Below are positions 1 through 13,500 of a stretch of DNA of 64,000 nucleotides, piece after piece (position 1 is the stretch's first letter; each line of letters begins with the position of its first letter). A model generated the notes under the pieces. It had not been told where the DNA came from and made no database searches. It saw only the letters and a program-made list of their open reading frames with translations. The position numbers were made by a program, and so were the translations under genes. Origin of the DNA: Fasciolopsis buskii. Lineage: Eukaryota > Platyhelminthes > Trematoda > Plagiorchiida > Fasciolidae. Location of the stretch: the NCBI GenBank assembly GCA_008360955.1, contig LUCM01005623.1, positions 58,173-122,172 of the forward strand. The letters run 5' to 3'.

Positions 1-1266
1 TTGATCAGATAACTCAACGAAGAACGATTCTCAAAGCTGGCAGACATTTAAGTACTAACTCGAAGATGCCTCCATTAGTGACGTCATTCGTTTATCCGTA
101 ATATCGCCTTATTTAAATTTGGCTTCTGTTCGGACTATATCAAAGTAGGCACAATTGCGCCCATTCATTTTGCAGATAGGATATTATTTCGCCAAACAAA
201 GAGTGGAAAACGAGAAAAACTTACGCTCCTCGCAGTTCGACGGCTCGGTCGAATTGTCTGGCTTTTAGAGCTTCACCAACCATCCGAGTCTGGAAAGGCG
301 TAGAAGAAAAATAAAATAACGCAATGCTCAGTCAAATGTGAATTCCAAGTGACGCGACAAGACGACAAGTTCGGTTAGACAAAATGTAAGGACTGATGGT
401 GGCGACGGCAATTGATAGCAGAGGAAAGCTGAATCCCTAAAGTAAACGGAGTATCGGACAAACGAGTCGAGATGAAACTATAACACTGGATTCTTGTTAT
501 TGACTTACCCGAAACTGCATTTTGGTGAAGTGGCACTACAAAATCTGTTGTTGGTATTTATACAAATTAAAAATACAGTCTCGGAACCATCCGAACAACT
601 CATAGCTGTTCACATATTCACCTGAGTGTCACGTGCCTTCAAATCCCTCAGTACGATTGGGGTGTGTCTCAGCCTCCAAATCTGCTACTCGCCCTAAACT
701 CCTTTTATTAAGCTCCCAAATCAGCATCACTTTCGAAAAGAAATTGCCGACGATGTGTGACACATTGCCTTCTCCCAGCGGTATGTTCATCAAAGTGCCA
801 GAACGAAGCAAAGGTGCTGTCAGATGACCGGGTTGGGGTCCACGAGATCCCCCTAAGCCCGGACTAGGTACAATGGATGACGCGATCCAACAGTTTGCGG
901 CATTCTTCCATTCGAAATCTTTCCTATCCGATATGGCTTTTCAACTTTACAGCTGATTTTTTTTGGGTAGATGGTGAAATAGCATCCCAAAAAAGAGTAT
1001 CTTGATACAAGGTAAGTGGTGGTAAAAACAAAACTGGGCTGCACTGATATGTATGGAAGAACGACGTGGAACATTAAGTGAACGACTTGTTATTCGCATC
1101 TCCTCTTCTCAGAACACAAATCCAATTTTTTTTCAAACCTCGGGAATACTGCTTTCAAGTATGTCTTATGCCGAGATCTTAATAACACACCGATGGATCA
1201 AATTAGTCGATGAAAACAGTTTCACACCGAAATGTCAGTTTGGACACTGGGTTTCTGAGCACGTAC
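1..1266 (-). other. phosphofructokinase intron 4 (partial)
   Basis: Begins at the GTACGT donor at 1,266 and continues past the left edge. About 640-700 holds a degenerate repeat also seen at 23,241-23,300. No exon of the C-terminal half was found here. Confidence 0.75.
640..700 (+). repeat. degenerate dispersed repeat, copy 1
   Basis: About 60 bases from CTCAGTACGATTGGGGTGTG match 23,241-23,300 at roughly 70 percent by eye, in the same orientation. Family unknown. Confidence 0.4.
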
Positions 1267-1587
1267 TTTCTCAACACAACGCATCAGTGGGACGCGAACA
1301 GCCTGATTTCCGTCTAGACTGATCACACAGGCCGGCAGATCACGATTACGATCAGCGTCCATCAGGGCCAGCACAGCTTCCGCGCCCATGCGGCTACCCA
1401 GGATCCGATCGAATGCTGACGGACGACCTCCTCGTTGCACGTGACCCAACACTGTAATTCTGGTGTCAAAGCCGAGCTCTTTCACAATTAGCTCGCGAAT
1501 TTCTTCACACGTAATTGGCTTACACTGACGATCGATCGCACCTTCAGCGACCATGATGATACTAAGTCGCTGACCGGCTTCACGATC
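1267..1587 (-). CDS. phosphofructokinase exon 4
   Basis: The acceptor TTTCAG precedes 1,587 and the donor GTACGT starts at 1,266. It encodes [19 protein letters not shown], then [34 protein letters not shown] and [10 protein letters not shown], closing with RCVEK. This is the end of the N-terminal catalytic domain. The donor choice is supported by loss of family similarity immediately afterwards (reading through gives a tail that does not match). Confidence 0.93.
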
Positions 1588-4500
1588 CTGAAATCAATGA
1601 TAAAAAGCTTCGGTTAACAGTTGGCATTGTGGGTCTTAGGAAATGAACGACCTATGGAGGCTGACCATAAGAACGGAGTTTTGTGTAGATAGAAATTGAA
1701 AGTGAACTCCATTAAAAGTGCTTAAAAGATCTTCATGGGAAAGAAGAAAAATGCTATCAGCCAAGTGGAACTTGTCTCAATTACGTGACGGAGTGCGTCG
1801 GTCTTCGAAATTCAAAACAAGATATCAACCACCATTTAAGACGGACTCGCAATTTTCAGATTCAAGCAAGTAAAACTAAGAAGTCTGACTACAGCCTAAT
1901 GGCATCGACTTTCATTTTATCTACACGTTTCACGTTACGCAGTGCATTCCAATATTTGAACCCAGAACTAATGATAAAACTCTGGAGAAATCCATAACAG
2001 CAATTGTTTTGTTTTCATCGAAATTCTTCCTTCGATGGTCCTGCTACTTCTAACTGCCCAAATATGGCTATCAGTCGATATGCACTGAATTCTTGTGTCA
2101 CAATCAACCCAACACTTGAACGCATAAGCCGACATGACAACTCTGTAAATCGGAGCTCGACGAGTACGTGAGTTCTTTGTTCTTTTACTTGCCGTCCGCG
2201 CTTTCATGATTTTGACACGCACCAGCGCACGAATGATGCGGTCTGCTTCTTTTCGTTTATCACTCAGAATTTCAATGACACATCGATTTCAAAGGCTTCA
2301 ACCATATAAATATACAAGACCTACAAGAAGAAGGATCATTTCGGATGAAAGCTGGGAATCTAACACCACTGGTTTCTACAGTGGGTTCGATATATCCTTT
2401 GTAAAATCTATTTCCGAAAACCGGACATCAACTTCAGTCTCAGTTTTTACAACCAATAACTTTGCACAAATGTGCTTTGGTTTTGGTTCCAACCTCAGAG
2501 AAGAAGAGATCGAAAAGTAGTGAAAGATCCACGGGAAAATGATGAGATTTCGACTGCAAGAATGCTACTCACTGCAGCAATCAGCCATATCACCCATTGT
2601 CTCCAACCGTAGTTTAGAAGGATCCCGTGAACCCAACCCGGGCACATACGGGCTAAGCCACCGGTCAAGATTTCCATACCTTTATCCAATCATGAATCGT
2701 CTACCTAGACTTATCTTGCTGTCACTAACTACTTCACAGAAAGATATGCAGCGGGGCAATCGTATTGCGGGCTTGCGCGACGCTTGTCCCAAACACCTTA
2801 TCCTATTTATTTTCATGGTTTGTTCAAAAAATTGAATCCCAACACTCAGTACCTAGCCTAATTACTGAGTTACTCAGAAAATTCTTCCGCCATATTCTGG
2901 CAATATATATATATATATTCGAAATCTCTCCTCCCCTTATTAGTTTCCCGTGGATCTTTCACTACTTTTCGTTCTCTTCTTCTTTTTCGAATAGTTGGTG
3001 CTCCGAGGTAGGAACCAAAACCAAAGCGCGTTTATGCCAAGTTGTTGGTTGTAAAAACTCAAACTAAAAGGTTATATCCGGTGTTGAATTCCGGGTGTTC
3101 ATCTGAAATGAACATATTTTTGACCCTTTTTCTTGCATGACTTGAGTGTATACGTGGGTATATATATATTATATATATATAATTCCGATGTGAAGTCAGA
3201 CAACTTTACTCAAATAAGAGACGACAAGTTCGAAGAAACGAAATTGCCTGCTTTTTTGTGTTCACTACAGGTGCTTCGCTTATCCGTTTTGCTTTACGCG
3301 GCACGAGTTCTACAGTTAGACCATACAGTATTTACGCCACTGGCGTTGACTCTGCACCGTATTATTCAGCTCTGCCAGTCCTTATCTCATGGGTCCGGGG
3401 TAAGGCAATGCCGAAACTAACTTTTCACATCGCGTCAAGTCATAGTCTGTCCGCTGCGTCGCATTTCTTAGATATGCTTAACGGCTGCAACAAGAGCACG
3501 GGAAAACAGACTCTGGACAGACATCGTAAAACGTGCCGAAGCTATCGGAGACTACAGACTATGACTGTCTCGGTTGGATAGTGCCCATCAGTAGCCGGCA
3601 TACAACGATGAATCTTGCGATCCCCCACCCGATGTTCCGACTATATGCGACGCGATAAGTGACTCATGAGTTAGGAAAAAACGTCTACTGAACTGAAAAT
3701 AGTTATGGACATGAAGGCCACCAGGTGTTGAAAGATGCTGCAAATAAAACGGGAAAGACTATAAACAAAAAACTGAGTCCCACTAAAAATCTGGACGCGA
3801 ATCTCCAGCATGATGCTTCAGACACATTGGAAACCTGAGGTTATTTTAACCAAAAACATTTAGTAGGACTATGCGAACACAGACAACGTTCATAACGGTC
3901 CGGGGCTCGATTCGTGCTATCGCCAATCACTAACCTGGTAGATAACAATTGGCTGGATATTCTGCGCTCTCACAAGCACTGTATATAGTCATGAGTTTTA
4001 AGATATAAATAACGATTGGACGGGAGTTAAAAGTCGAGCCGTTGGTGTTAGGATTTCTCGACTTTCTATACAGGACAAATAAGAAATGAAAAATACTGCT
4101 TATTGTCCGTTTTTTTGTCTAGAAACCGATCGTTTTTGCTGATTGAGGAAGCTTGGAGTTCTGTGCAACCTAGAAGCATTTCAACGTGACAGTCACGTTC
4201 ATTTCGAGTCTTCACCTGTATGAGGGACGATCCACAATGTCATCGGCATACAAATTCGAAAAGGATTTGTTATAATGATAACAAACAATTTTAGCAAATA
4301 CGGTCTCAATACGAGGCAATATCCTCATGTTCTGGTCAATGGAAATTATTAACTGGATGGGGGATACTCACTGTCCCGTTAAATGCATTAACTCACTCAC
4401 CCCAGAAAGTGCAATTACCTATCGACCATCATAACCTGGGACCGAATTTCTTTTGTTTTCACCACGAGTTTTAGACAAATCGAATAGTCGAGATCGATGG

Positions 4501-7500
4501 GATATTTTAGGATTCATTGTATAACATTCGCGAAAAGGAAAATTTCTTCTTCAGTAAAAGCACAGAAATACAAGCGAATATATGTGAAATCGGAATCGAC
4601 TGAAATGAATGGTGAGTTGTGTAAAGTGTGGTAAGGATGTAATTAGAAAACCACACCTCACGGGACAAGGTCCAAACAGTCACACGCATACACACGTAAA
4701 CACACACAAACAGCAAGTTAAAAAAGAGTCTCAGTCCAATCGAACACTTGCGATGCCATCTACGCGACATAAATAACGTATTAAAAATGATGATGTTAAG
4801 ACAAAGAACGTACCAATCGCAGCTTTTTGCACAATTTCTCACGCCAATCATCCGCGGGCGGCAACTCGGGAATGAACACCCAATCCGCTTCGCACGCCAT
4901 CGAAGCCACTAAGGCTAAATAACCACAGTGGCGACCCATCACTTCCAGGATGAAACAGCGCTGATGGGACAATGCGGTCGTTGTGATCGCGTCTGTGGCT
5001 TCGATAATCCGATGCAATGCGGAATCCGCACCGATAGTCATATCTGTCCCGCAAAAATCGTTATCAATGCTACCGACTAGGCCAACGATGTTCAGATGCG
5101 AACAGATAGCGGCCTGCTCGGGGCGGATTCTTTCTGTTTACAAGGGGAACGATGTGAAAAATAGAGATCTTGTTATCTCTATTGAAATCCTAGATTACTG
5201 CTGATGCTGTTCAGAAGAAATGACAATTTTCACTCAGAAATACGCTTTGGGTTATAAAAGCTCCCATGGCTACATGTGCAAAACGTCTATCAGGAACCGC
5301 AACTAACGTGGACCGTCTAGGGTTTGGTCAGTTTGCAGATCGGTCGACTAGGCGTGAAGTATATAACATGAATCGGGTCTGTCTATCAACCGGACATGTG
5401 CCCATCTTCTCCGAATTTCAGCCACAAAGTGAAAGTCATTTCAGAGCTCAAACTGTGCCACTTCATTATGCAATCTGGAAAATAGAAAAGGGTATGACAA
5501 GCGATAGGAATGTGGAGTGGAGAAACCGAAACAATGGACTCCTGGTACTGAGTGAGTCAATAGCACATGTCCAAATATGCTTAAACAGTTACCACGATAC
5601 ATGTACCGACTGGCAAGAGTAAAACGATTGTCGAATGTGTTCACCCTAATCAGTTCGTTTACTGTGACTATATGAAACATGGAAATAAGTTTCCCAGATC
5701 CTGACATGCTTTGAGAGGATGAACGAATGAAAATAATTCGAAGTCCCTATCGTTTGTCGTTCTCCTTTCGAGTGACTGGGACGGTTAGATATTTAGAATG
5801 ACTCACCAACCATGTCTCTGGAATCCGAGGGTTTTCTATATTCTGATTTATCTTACACACAGTCACATTAGGAAAACCAATTTCGAGAATAGGAAAAATT
5901 GTCTTCTGTGATTCCTACTGATGTTCTGCAAATCATACAGGAAATAATTGTACGATTGGAGAATATGTAATACCATGGGAAGGAATCACTAGAAAAAATT
6001 TATCTACCCTCTGACGTTCACCTTCTTACATTCGAAGATCGTTAGATACGCCATTTGTGCACGGGCTCGGGTTATTTGATGAGAAATCGTTTTAGTTTGG
6101 TGGTAGACGACAACTCGCTGTTGCCCCGGCTCGTAATCATACGTAACCTAATGAGAACTTACGTAGTTCTATGCCACTTCAAGCTCTACTGCCCTGTTTG
6201 TCGGTCCCTGTTCCCGTGTAGTGGGTCCCAGTGGCAACAGGACATGTCCATTCTACTACATTTATGTGTAAAGCATGCCATAAAAAAGTTAGTTGATCTT
6301 CGACCAAGTCAAGCTCAAGATAGTTCATATCGGCTGAGAAAAAGAACAGCAATGTGATTCGTGGACACTTTAAATATAAAGCCATAGAGGAGCATATATT
6401 TTGGCCAAGCATGTACAATACTATACTCACTTTGCAAAACGGACGTGGTATTTCCCCTACAGAAAGTCAACAATGTCATTCTCCTAGGATGGCGTTATAT
6501 CTGGGATCAAATTGTTGTGAAAATAAAAAGTATGGTTGGTGGAGTAAAACCCCGAATTTGACGATATTGAGTAGACGATTGCTGTAACCATGCACTTGGC
6601 TTTCGTTATGCGCATGCAGGGACCGAAAAGTGAAGTGAATTTCTCTGACACCTTACGACCACAGGTACTGGACGATAGACTGAGTTGAACACGACTGCCG
6701 GATCAGGAAAAACATACTAAGTAGATCGACTAAGGGTGATTGTGTCCTAAAACCTATAACCAATATGGTCCAAATATGGTCTGAGATGAGCCTGACTCTC
6801 AAACGTATGCCTTTCACCAGTAGCCGATAGTCGATGCAGAACATGGTTTGAGTTACCGAGCCGCGCAGATTATCACAATCCTATTGTAATGGATGTAATC
6901 TATCTGAATAAAACATAATGATTAACAGGCTCGCTTTTAGTATGCCTTAATTTAACAAGATGTACGATAAGACTATAATACTTTCGTGGTGGATATACAA
7001 ACAATAAATTAAAAGGAAGTTTCCATGTAGTACAGCGTTGAACAACAAGAGTGATTCAGAAAGACCGGCTGGCAAATGTACCGAAGTGGCGCGTGATTCG
7101 CATGACATTTATAGTAACACAATGAAAACATACTGATTTAGCCGCAGCACAGTTAATCATCGTTAATTGGCAAGATCATCAAATCGTCCTAGCAATTTGG
7201 ATGCGCAGGGAGCGAGAGCTATGAGTGTAAGTTGTTAAGGATAGCCCGATGGTGTGGCGAATAAGCAAACATTCTCGGTGGTGATATTGCGGTTGTTTTG
7301 AATTTTTAAAAGATAATGTTACTCCTCAATGAATCCACGGTTTCTAACTGTCCGATTGGATGATAGATTATTCGGATAAGTTCGATACCATGACACTAAA
7401 AGGAGGATTTCACATTTGTAGTATTATTTGCGAATCTCAAATTAAATATAAACAAACGAAGAAGACTCCGCAGCAAACAAATCATTAACATGGATGGATA

Positions 7501-10500
7501 GAAGAAGGCCGGTAAGTGCGTACATATATATATATATATATATATATGTGCTCCCGGGCTAATTTTGTTTACGCATCCAGATACTACTTCCTGCTTATAT
7601 ATATATATATATACCAGGACAAAACTAGCAAACGATTCGCTGAATTTTGTCTGCAGATCTACATTGGTCATTGTTCTAACACGAACTGGGTTATTTTGTA
7701 TGGAATTTTCCCGCGTAGACGAGTGTAAGTGGAGTTATTGGAAAAGCGCAATTTTCACTTTCACAAGGCCTGAAAACGATCAGAACCCGGATGGTCCCAG
7801 TGAGAAAGTTTCATCCCAAACCCGGTTAGCTCAGCGTGATTCCAGTTTGGAGAAAGCAAATCAACCCAGATCACATAACACTGGTTAGACCATTTCTGAG
7901 GTCAAATCTACCTTCGGCATCATCTACTTAGTGCTTCAGTGAATCCAATAAACTTAAGCCCAACAACTGTCTGAATGTTAGAAAATTAGCTATGGAATTC
8001 ACCGCATGCAGAGCTATCGGATAAAGTACATTCGCTGGGCTGATTGAAGTGTGGCTTCAGGCGACAATTTATCACAATTTTTATGACACGCAAGAAGCAT
8101 AAACGTAGTAGAAGGACCATGCTTCACATTCACTAGGATCGACTAAACGTGGGTGTGAAGTGGATCGGCAACCTTCACCCTGAGACTTGGAGTAGTACAG
8201 AACCACACAAGGATAAATTAGGTCTGGTGTGGTAACGACACGGGTATAGCGAATTGCTATCTAATCGACACTTAATCGGCTCATCCGCTGTCGCGTAAAA
8301 TGTTAAGGTTATCGGAATGAATAAGGCCTGTACCGAATACATATTCCCCGCAAACATGAACGAGTAAGATGACCATCAACGGGTGATGTTATCGCGGATG
8401 TCACCGGCGGGCCCTGGATTATCACTAAACTCAGCAACTGGGTGCTGGTCAACCTAAAATGGACTCATAATGCGTCCAAAGTCCTAATGATTCAAAAGAA
8501 ATTATATTGCCAAACTTCAGCCGTTCGCTGTATCAGTCTGAAAACTGTAAGACCCTCACTTACGAATACCTGCTGCGAGTAAACCTAGAGGAGGATGGGG
8601 AACCTGTAGATTGCGTTCATAATAGATTGCATTTTCACCATGTGATATCAACGCCCAACTAGTCATCAAGAAATGATGAAAGCACTGTGCACAGCCGTTT
8701 CATTCTTGTTAGTAATCATCGGCAGTGCATATCCACCGTGCCCGAAATGGGACGCGAACCCAAATAGCCAAGCTCAGTAGATCATGTCCAAAGCCTTCGT
8801 CGTATTTAGGCTACTTGCAGAGAAGTCATCTACCAACAGGAGTGAATTGCTATGCGCTAGCGGTCCGTGGCCGCGCAAATTAGTGACAGATAAGTGCAAC
8901 ATCATGTGGTGAATTTCAACAAGTCGTTGAGAACATATCCGGTAACGTAATGGCTATGGCGTCCGACGCACAATCGTTTGTCCCGGGTTCGCGTCCTAGT
9001 TCGGTTGGGGCGTGGTGCATATACACTACTGATGATTCCTAACAAGGACGAAACAGCTGTACAGTGCTCCCATGGTTTCTTAATGGTGATTTGAGAGTTA
9101 ATATCATATGGTCACTAATTTCATGAAAAGCTGTGGATTGTCCAACGAGATGCTAAAGTATGGAACGCTCAGATAAAATTTCCCAGTGCAGTCAAATTTA
9201 TGCGAGACGAGTGGGCCAAAATACAACTAACAGCATCGTCCTATGGACCACTTAAAAAAAGCGAAACAGTTAAACGGTAAACAATTACTTGTGTTGACCA
9301 ATTCCTCCAACAAGCTTGGCCATTCGATTTTGAACTGATTAGCACCAGTAAGTGAACCATCTCCACCGATTGCCACCAAATTTGTGATTCCCTTTGCAAT
9401 GAGATTTGCGGCGGCTTTTAGACGTCCCTCGCGTTCACGAAAATCCATACACCGAGCCGAACCAATAATCGTCCCTCCCTGAAACGATGAGGGAAACAGT
9501 AACCGTGGTTAGTGGGAAAATATGATCTCCAAGCGACCAGAATGGTTTGACAGTAGAACAGAGTATACGCTGTTAAAAGTATCATTTTGACTGGTTCTGT
9601 GAATCAAAATCAAACTGGGTTTGTGTAATTAGCCAATACGAACGATAAGAGTGCAAAATATCGTAATTTGTTCACTTTAACAATGCGATGTGCAATATTT
9701 CAGCAATTGGTGGTGAAGAAAGAATCACAGCGTTTTCTCCCAGAACGTGCTCTTGGACTTGGTGGCAAGTCAGATCTGGAACTCTATACAACCTCGTTCA
9801 AGTCATGTGATTCCGTCGACAGTCTGTCCAGGATGCCCGTAGATTCAAAATGCAAATATCCCGACCGGACGTTAGATTGGACGGGTAGAAAATCAGTGCA
9901 CGGCCTACAAGGGTCTCCGCCACATTTCAACGTGACTGCAGCGGTGACGATAGTGCAATTTGGGGTGTCAACTCTCTCTCACCGCCGCTTACGTGTAACA
10001 TGATTTCATCTACTGACAAATGTTTTAAAGGACGTAACTAAGTCGGTTATAACGTACTCGTACTCCATCTGTTCTTCCACATGCTCCTGGATCACATGTA
10101 AGATGAACAACATATGACTCATCGATCGGCAGTGGCATCTTTCTCCATGTGAGGATGATTCGTTAGCATCCGTCTACCGAGCTGTGCTGACACTTCTAGT
10201 TGGACGAAATGCAGACTACTGGCTGATATACGTATTGTGCATCGGTCCAGAACAGTTAATCTTTTCCAAATCTTTGTGAGTTCCATTACATGCACCCTCG
10301 AGCATAAGACTGCTGTTTTAGCACACAACTATCAGGAGATTCAAACTCGGGATAATTATCTTACATTTTCATATTACATGACTAAAGTGACTACCGTCTA
10401 CTTTTCTTGGTCCACGACTGGTTTGTGTTGCCAGCGGTCACCAGTCTCCTGAGGAAAGAGAATACAGCAAAGTAGTAAAATTTCATGAGGCCATTGTAGT

Positions 10501-13500
10501 CAGCATTTTTCTAAGAAGAAAAATATCTAAAGGGTTTCTTCTTCATCTCGTTAGCTTCGGCTATGGTTTACCGACCTCGGAAATTTTTTTAAGATGAATG
10601 ATCTAGGCTCGAATAACCACACTTTTATCTACTGAAATTAGAGCTATTGAAGAGATTCAAGTGACCGGGTTGCACAATTCATATGTGATGTGTATACATG
10701 TGACATTCCTTGTTTAAAAATATGTGCCTATTCTACTCTAGGCCAGTACAGAAAAACGCAACCTGAGATTAGTAAATGATGATCAGTGATTAATAGACGA
10801 TAACCAAGGCCCATTAAACAACGAAAAATCTGCATATCCTCAAATAAAAAAAGTACTTCTCACCTTCTGGCGTTTAAAGTGTACATTGTCAGGATATGTC
10901 TAAATTTACGCTAGGAAATAAGTCAAAAATGTACTCAGGCGGACAGAGCAGTTGGTCTTAAAAATTTGTTAATGAGGTACAGTTGGGATGGTTAATCTAT
11001 CTTCTATTTTACGACAACCACAGTTGATCGATAAGGTTGGTCCAAATGTATAACCTTGACAGTGGAAAAGTGCGAGACTTGTGCAAACGCAATGCTGCTG
11101 GCCTATCAATCATATGCATGTGCGAGCGCGTGTGCGTGTGCGTGTTCCTCTCAGCAATGGCGATTGCAACAATGCACACTACATGGGATACAATTTGTGG
11201 CCGGAAAATATCGTTGAATTGACAACCGTTCCCGTGATGGCAGCAAACGTTTGGTCAGTGGGAAGTTCTCGCTGTTTTTTTCAAGGCCCTCGAGATAACA
11301 ACAAAAATTACCATCTTTACCAATGGGATACACAACGGGATTCGGATGAGGGGAAACAGTTGGGATTCTGATTTTGGACCAGCTGAAGGATATCGTTTTT
11401 GGAATATATGGGGTATGCAAACTCGTTTCAATAGGGGTGAAATGTCCCACGATTCCGGAAGTGATTGTAGGCCACACGCGCACCAGAGCGTTATCAAAAG
11501 AAAACAACTGTTGAACAAAATGACCGACATACTAGAAGAGAGTGGCAATGTTTTTCTATCATATCTCAATCTATTCGAACTAACCACAATCATTACTGAC
11601 GAAATGTGAGATCAGAAATTCATCCAAATCCGATGTCTTCATGTCAGGTGAGTAAATGACAATGTAAAAAACCGAACGTAACATAGTCTGACATCCGATG
11701 TAGTCCTACTCAAAGGAAACGACCGACGCATGATTAAAGACCATCATTTTGTCATCTATTTAAGCAAGCAAGGACCGAATGAGATCGACAACACTGTGTT
11801 TCGAACGCGTCGTTCGTTACAAAGCCAAACGTACGAGACTGATAGCTGAATATTTTGGTCCCCTGCCAGAGCTAGTTCCTGCGCTTCCATTCTTGATACT
11901 TCTGTCGACTTTGTTTTTGAACCACAAGAGAAAGCTGAGAACTCCGCTTCCCGATTTATTACCCATTCCGCCTGAGTCAGTTATCCTGGGTTTCTGATTA
12001 CTTCTATTTTTACTAGCCACCCTTTTGCATCGGCTATCAGCACCAGGAAGATTCGTCTAGCATTGAAACCCCGGGCATATACAAACCACCCGGTCCGGAC
12101 GGTATTCCGTCCATCGCCCATAAAGTGTGTGCTTTCTTTTTTACGTCACATCCTGCCTTTTCATCTATCTTTCTTATATTCTCAGCCCTAAGAAAACACC
12201 GAAATTTGCTCTATTCTCGAACACAGCCAATTCCATTTACGTTTCCCTTTTTAAAAAGAGAATCAGCATACTGATTCGTACGTGAATGGTTACCGTAATC
12301 CCATTTTGCAGTATGTCCTTTGACATTTTTCACTACATGCCTGAAGTGTATGGGCAGTGGAAGGAGCATATCTCAATCATTAGGGACCACTACACGGAGA
12401 GAAAGGATCCGGCAGCGGTGACCCTGAAACTTAGTGGTACAGAACCACATAAGAATAGTACGAGACGGTCGAAAACTAGTTGTTGTCTACCATCAAATTG
12501 ACCGCCGGATCTGAGATACGAACTTCTGACCTTTTGGTGACAGACGTTTAATCCACTTGGCCACCGCCGTCAATGTGCAATAAAAAATACTTTTCAATAA
12601 ATATCCACTAAGAAGCATCAGTTATCATGTACTCATCTTAGGCTATCGAAGAACTGTGAATAGCTTCTTTGTTATTTTTTAAAATCCAAAACGATGCATG
12701 TAAACCGCACCTCAGTCGAATTCGGGCCCAGGACAAGCAACTGTGGGTCGAACAGAACAACTATTGATTTTTCTGCAACGCTTCATCGCGGTCCCTTTAA
12801 CATTATCACAAAGTGATATATCGGCCTCCTAATGGTGAACTGAGCTTTATTGCTACATGATGGATCAATTTATGAGGAAGTTAAACTGATCATTCAAATC
12901 GCATTTTAATTCTGGGATTAAAATATTCTACGAGTATAGTGTAACGAAAAAAGGCTGTCCGTCACTGCTTTAATTTTAATCTATTCGTGAAACATTAGTG
13001 GTATGGAAGTGGCTTAGTACGGAATTTTAAAAGTTCAAAGTTTCTAAGAGAACCGTTAATCATGAGCCTGAAGACTGAAATCAGGTTATGGCATATCACT
13101 GTCTACTATCCCCAATGGCCAACAAGTTTAGCAATCAAGCCTTTAATTTTCGAGATGGCAACGTGTTTTACGCAACCGATCAGCACCGGTGAAACAACAA
13201 ATACATCGTGGACAGTTTGCATATGCTCATTGGAGAAGAACAGCTATGCGTCACCTGAAGAATCATGTATATCACAAGTTGAATTGACTGAAATCACCCC
13301 GAAAATTGTACTGTGATACTGCTCATCTCTGGCATGCACAGGACGAAGGAAGTTAATCACACAGATGAAATTTTCAGTTGACCTAAACAAGGGTGAATGG
13401 CGATACACAATACTGGCATGATTGGATATTCAAACCCATTCCGATTAGGATGTCGAAAGGCATTCGTAGTTGCAATTCTCCCAGTTACGTCCGGTCAACC

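Larger units (their letters stand above)
1588..4813 (-). other. phosphofructokinase intron 3 (3.2 kb)
   Basis: Lies between the exon 3 donor and the exon 4 acceptor. It contains a repeat with an inverted partial copy (2,420-2,690 and 2,943-3,082) and an (AT)n run at 3,160-3,181. From about 3,200 to 4,800 I see only short, uninformative reading frames. Confidence 0.85.
5134..9288 (-). other. phosphofructokinase intron 2 (4.2 kb)
   Basis: Lies between the exon 2 donor and the exon 3 acceptor. It holds two (AT)n runs at 7.5-7.6 kb, a SINE-1 copy (8,080-8,320) and two SINE-2 copies in inverted orientation (8,640-8,830 and 8,941-9,120). From about 5,140 to 7,500 nothing recognisable was found. 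Confidence 0.85.

Noticed and set aside
2494..3067. CRISPR-like or tandem repeat array
   Set aside because: Only two inverted arms and one direct relative exist; there are no regularly spaced units and the DNA is eukaryotic.
4848..5054. Second minus-strand frame over phosphofructokinase exon 3
   Set aside because: It is an out-of-phase reading of an exon whose correct frame matches the enzyme throughout.
8941..9002. Functional tRNA gene
   Set aside because: A and B box-like motifs are present, but stems do not pair convincingly and the following body is repeated elsewhere, as in a SINE.
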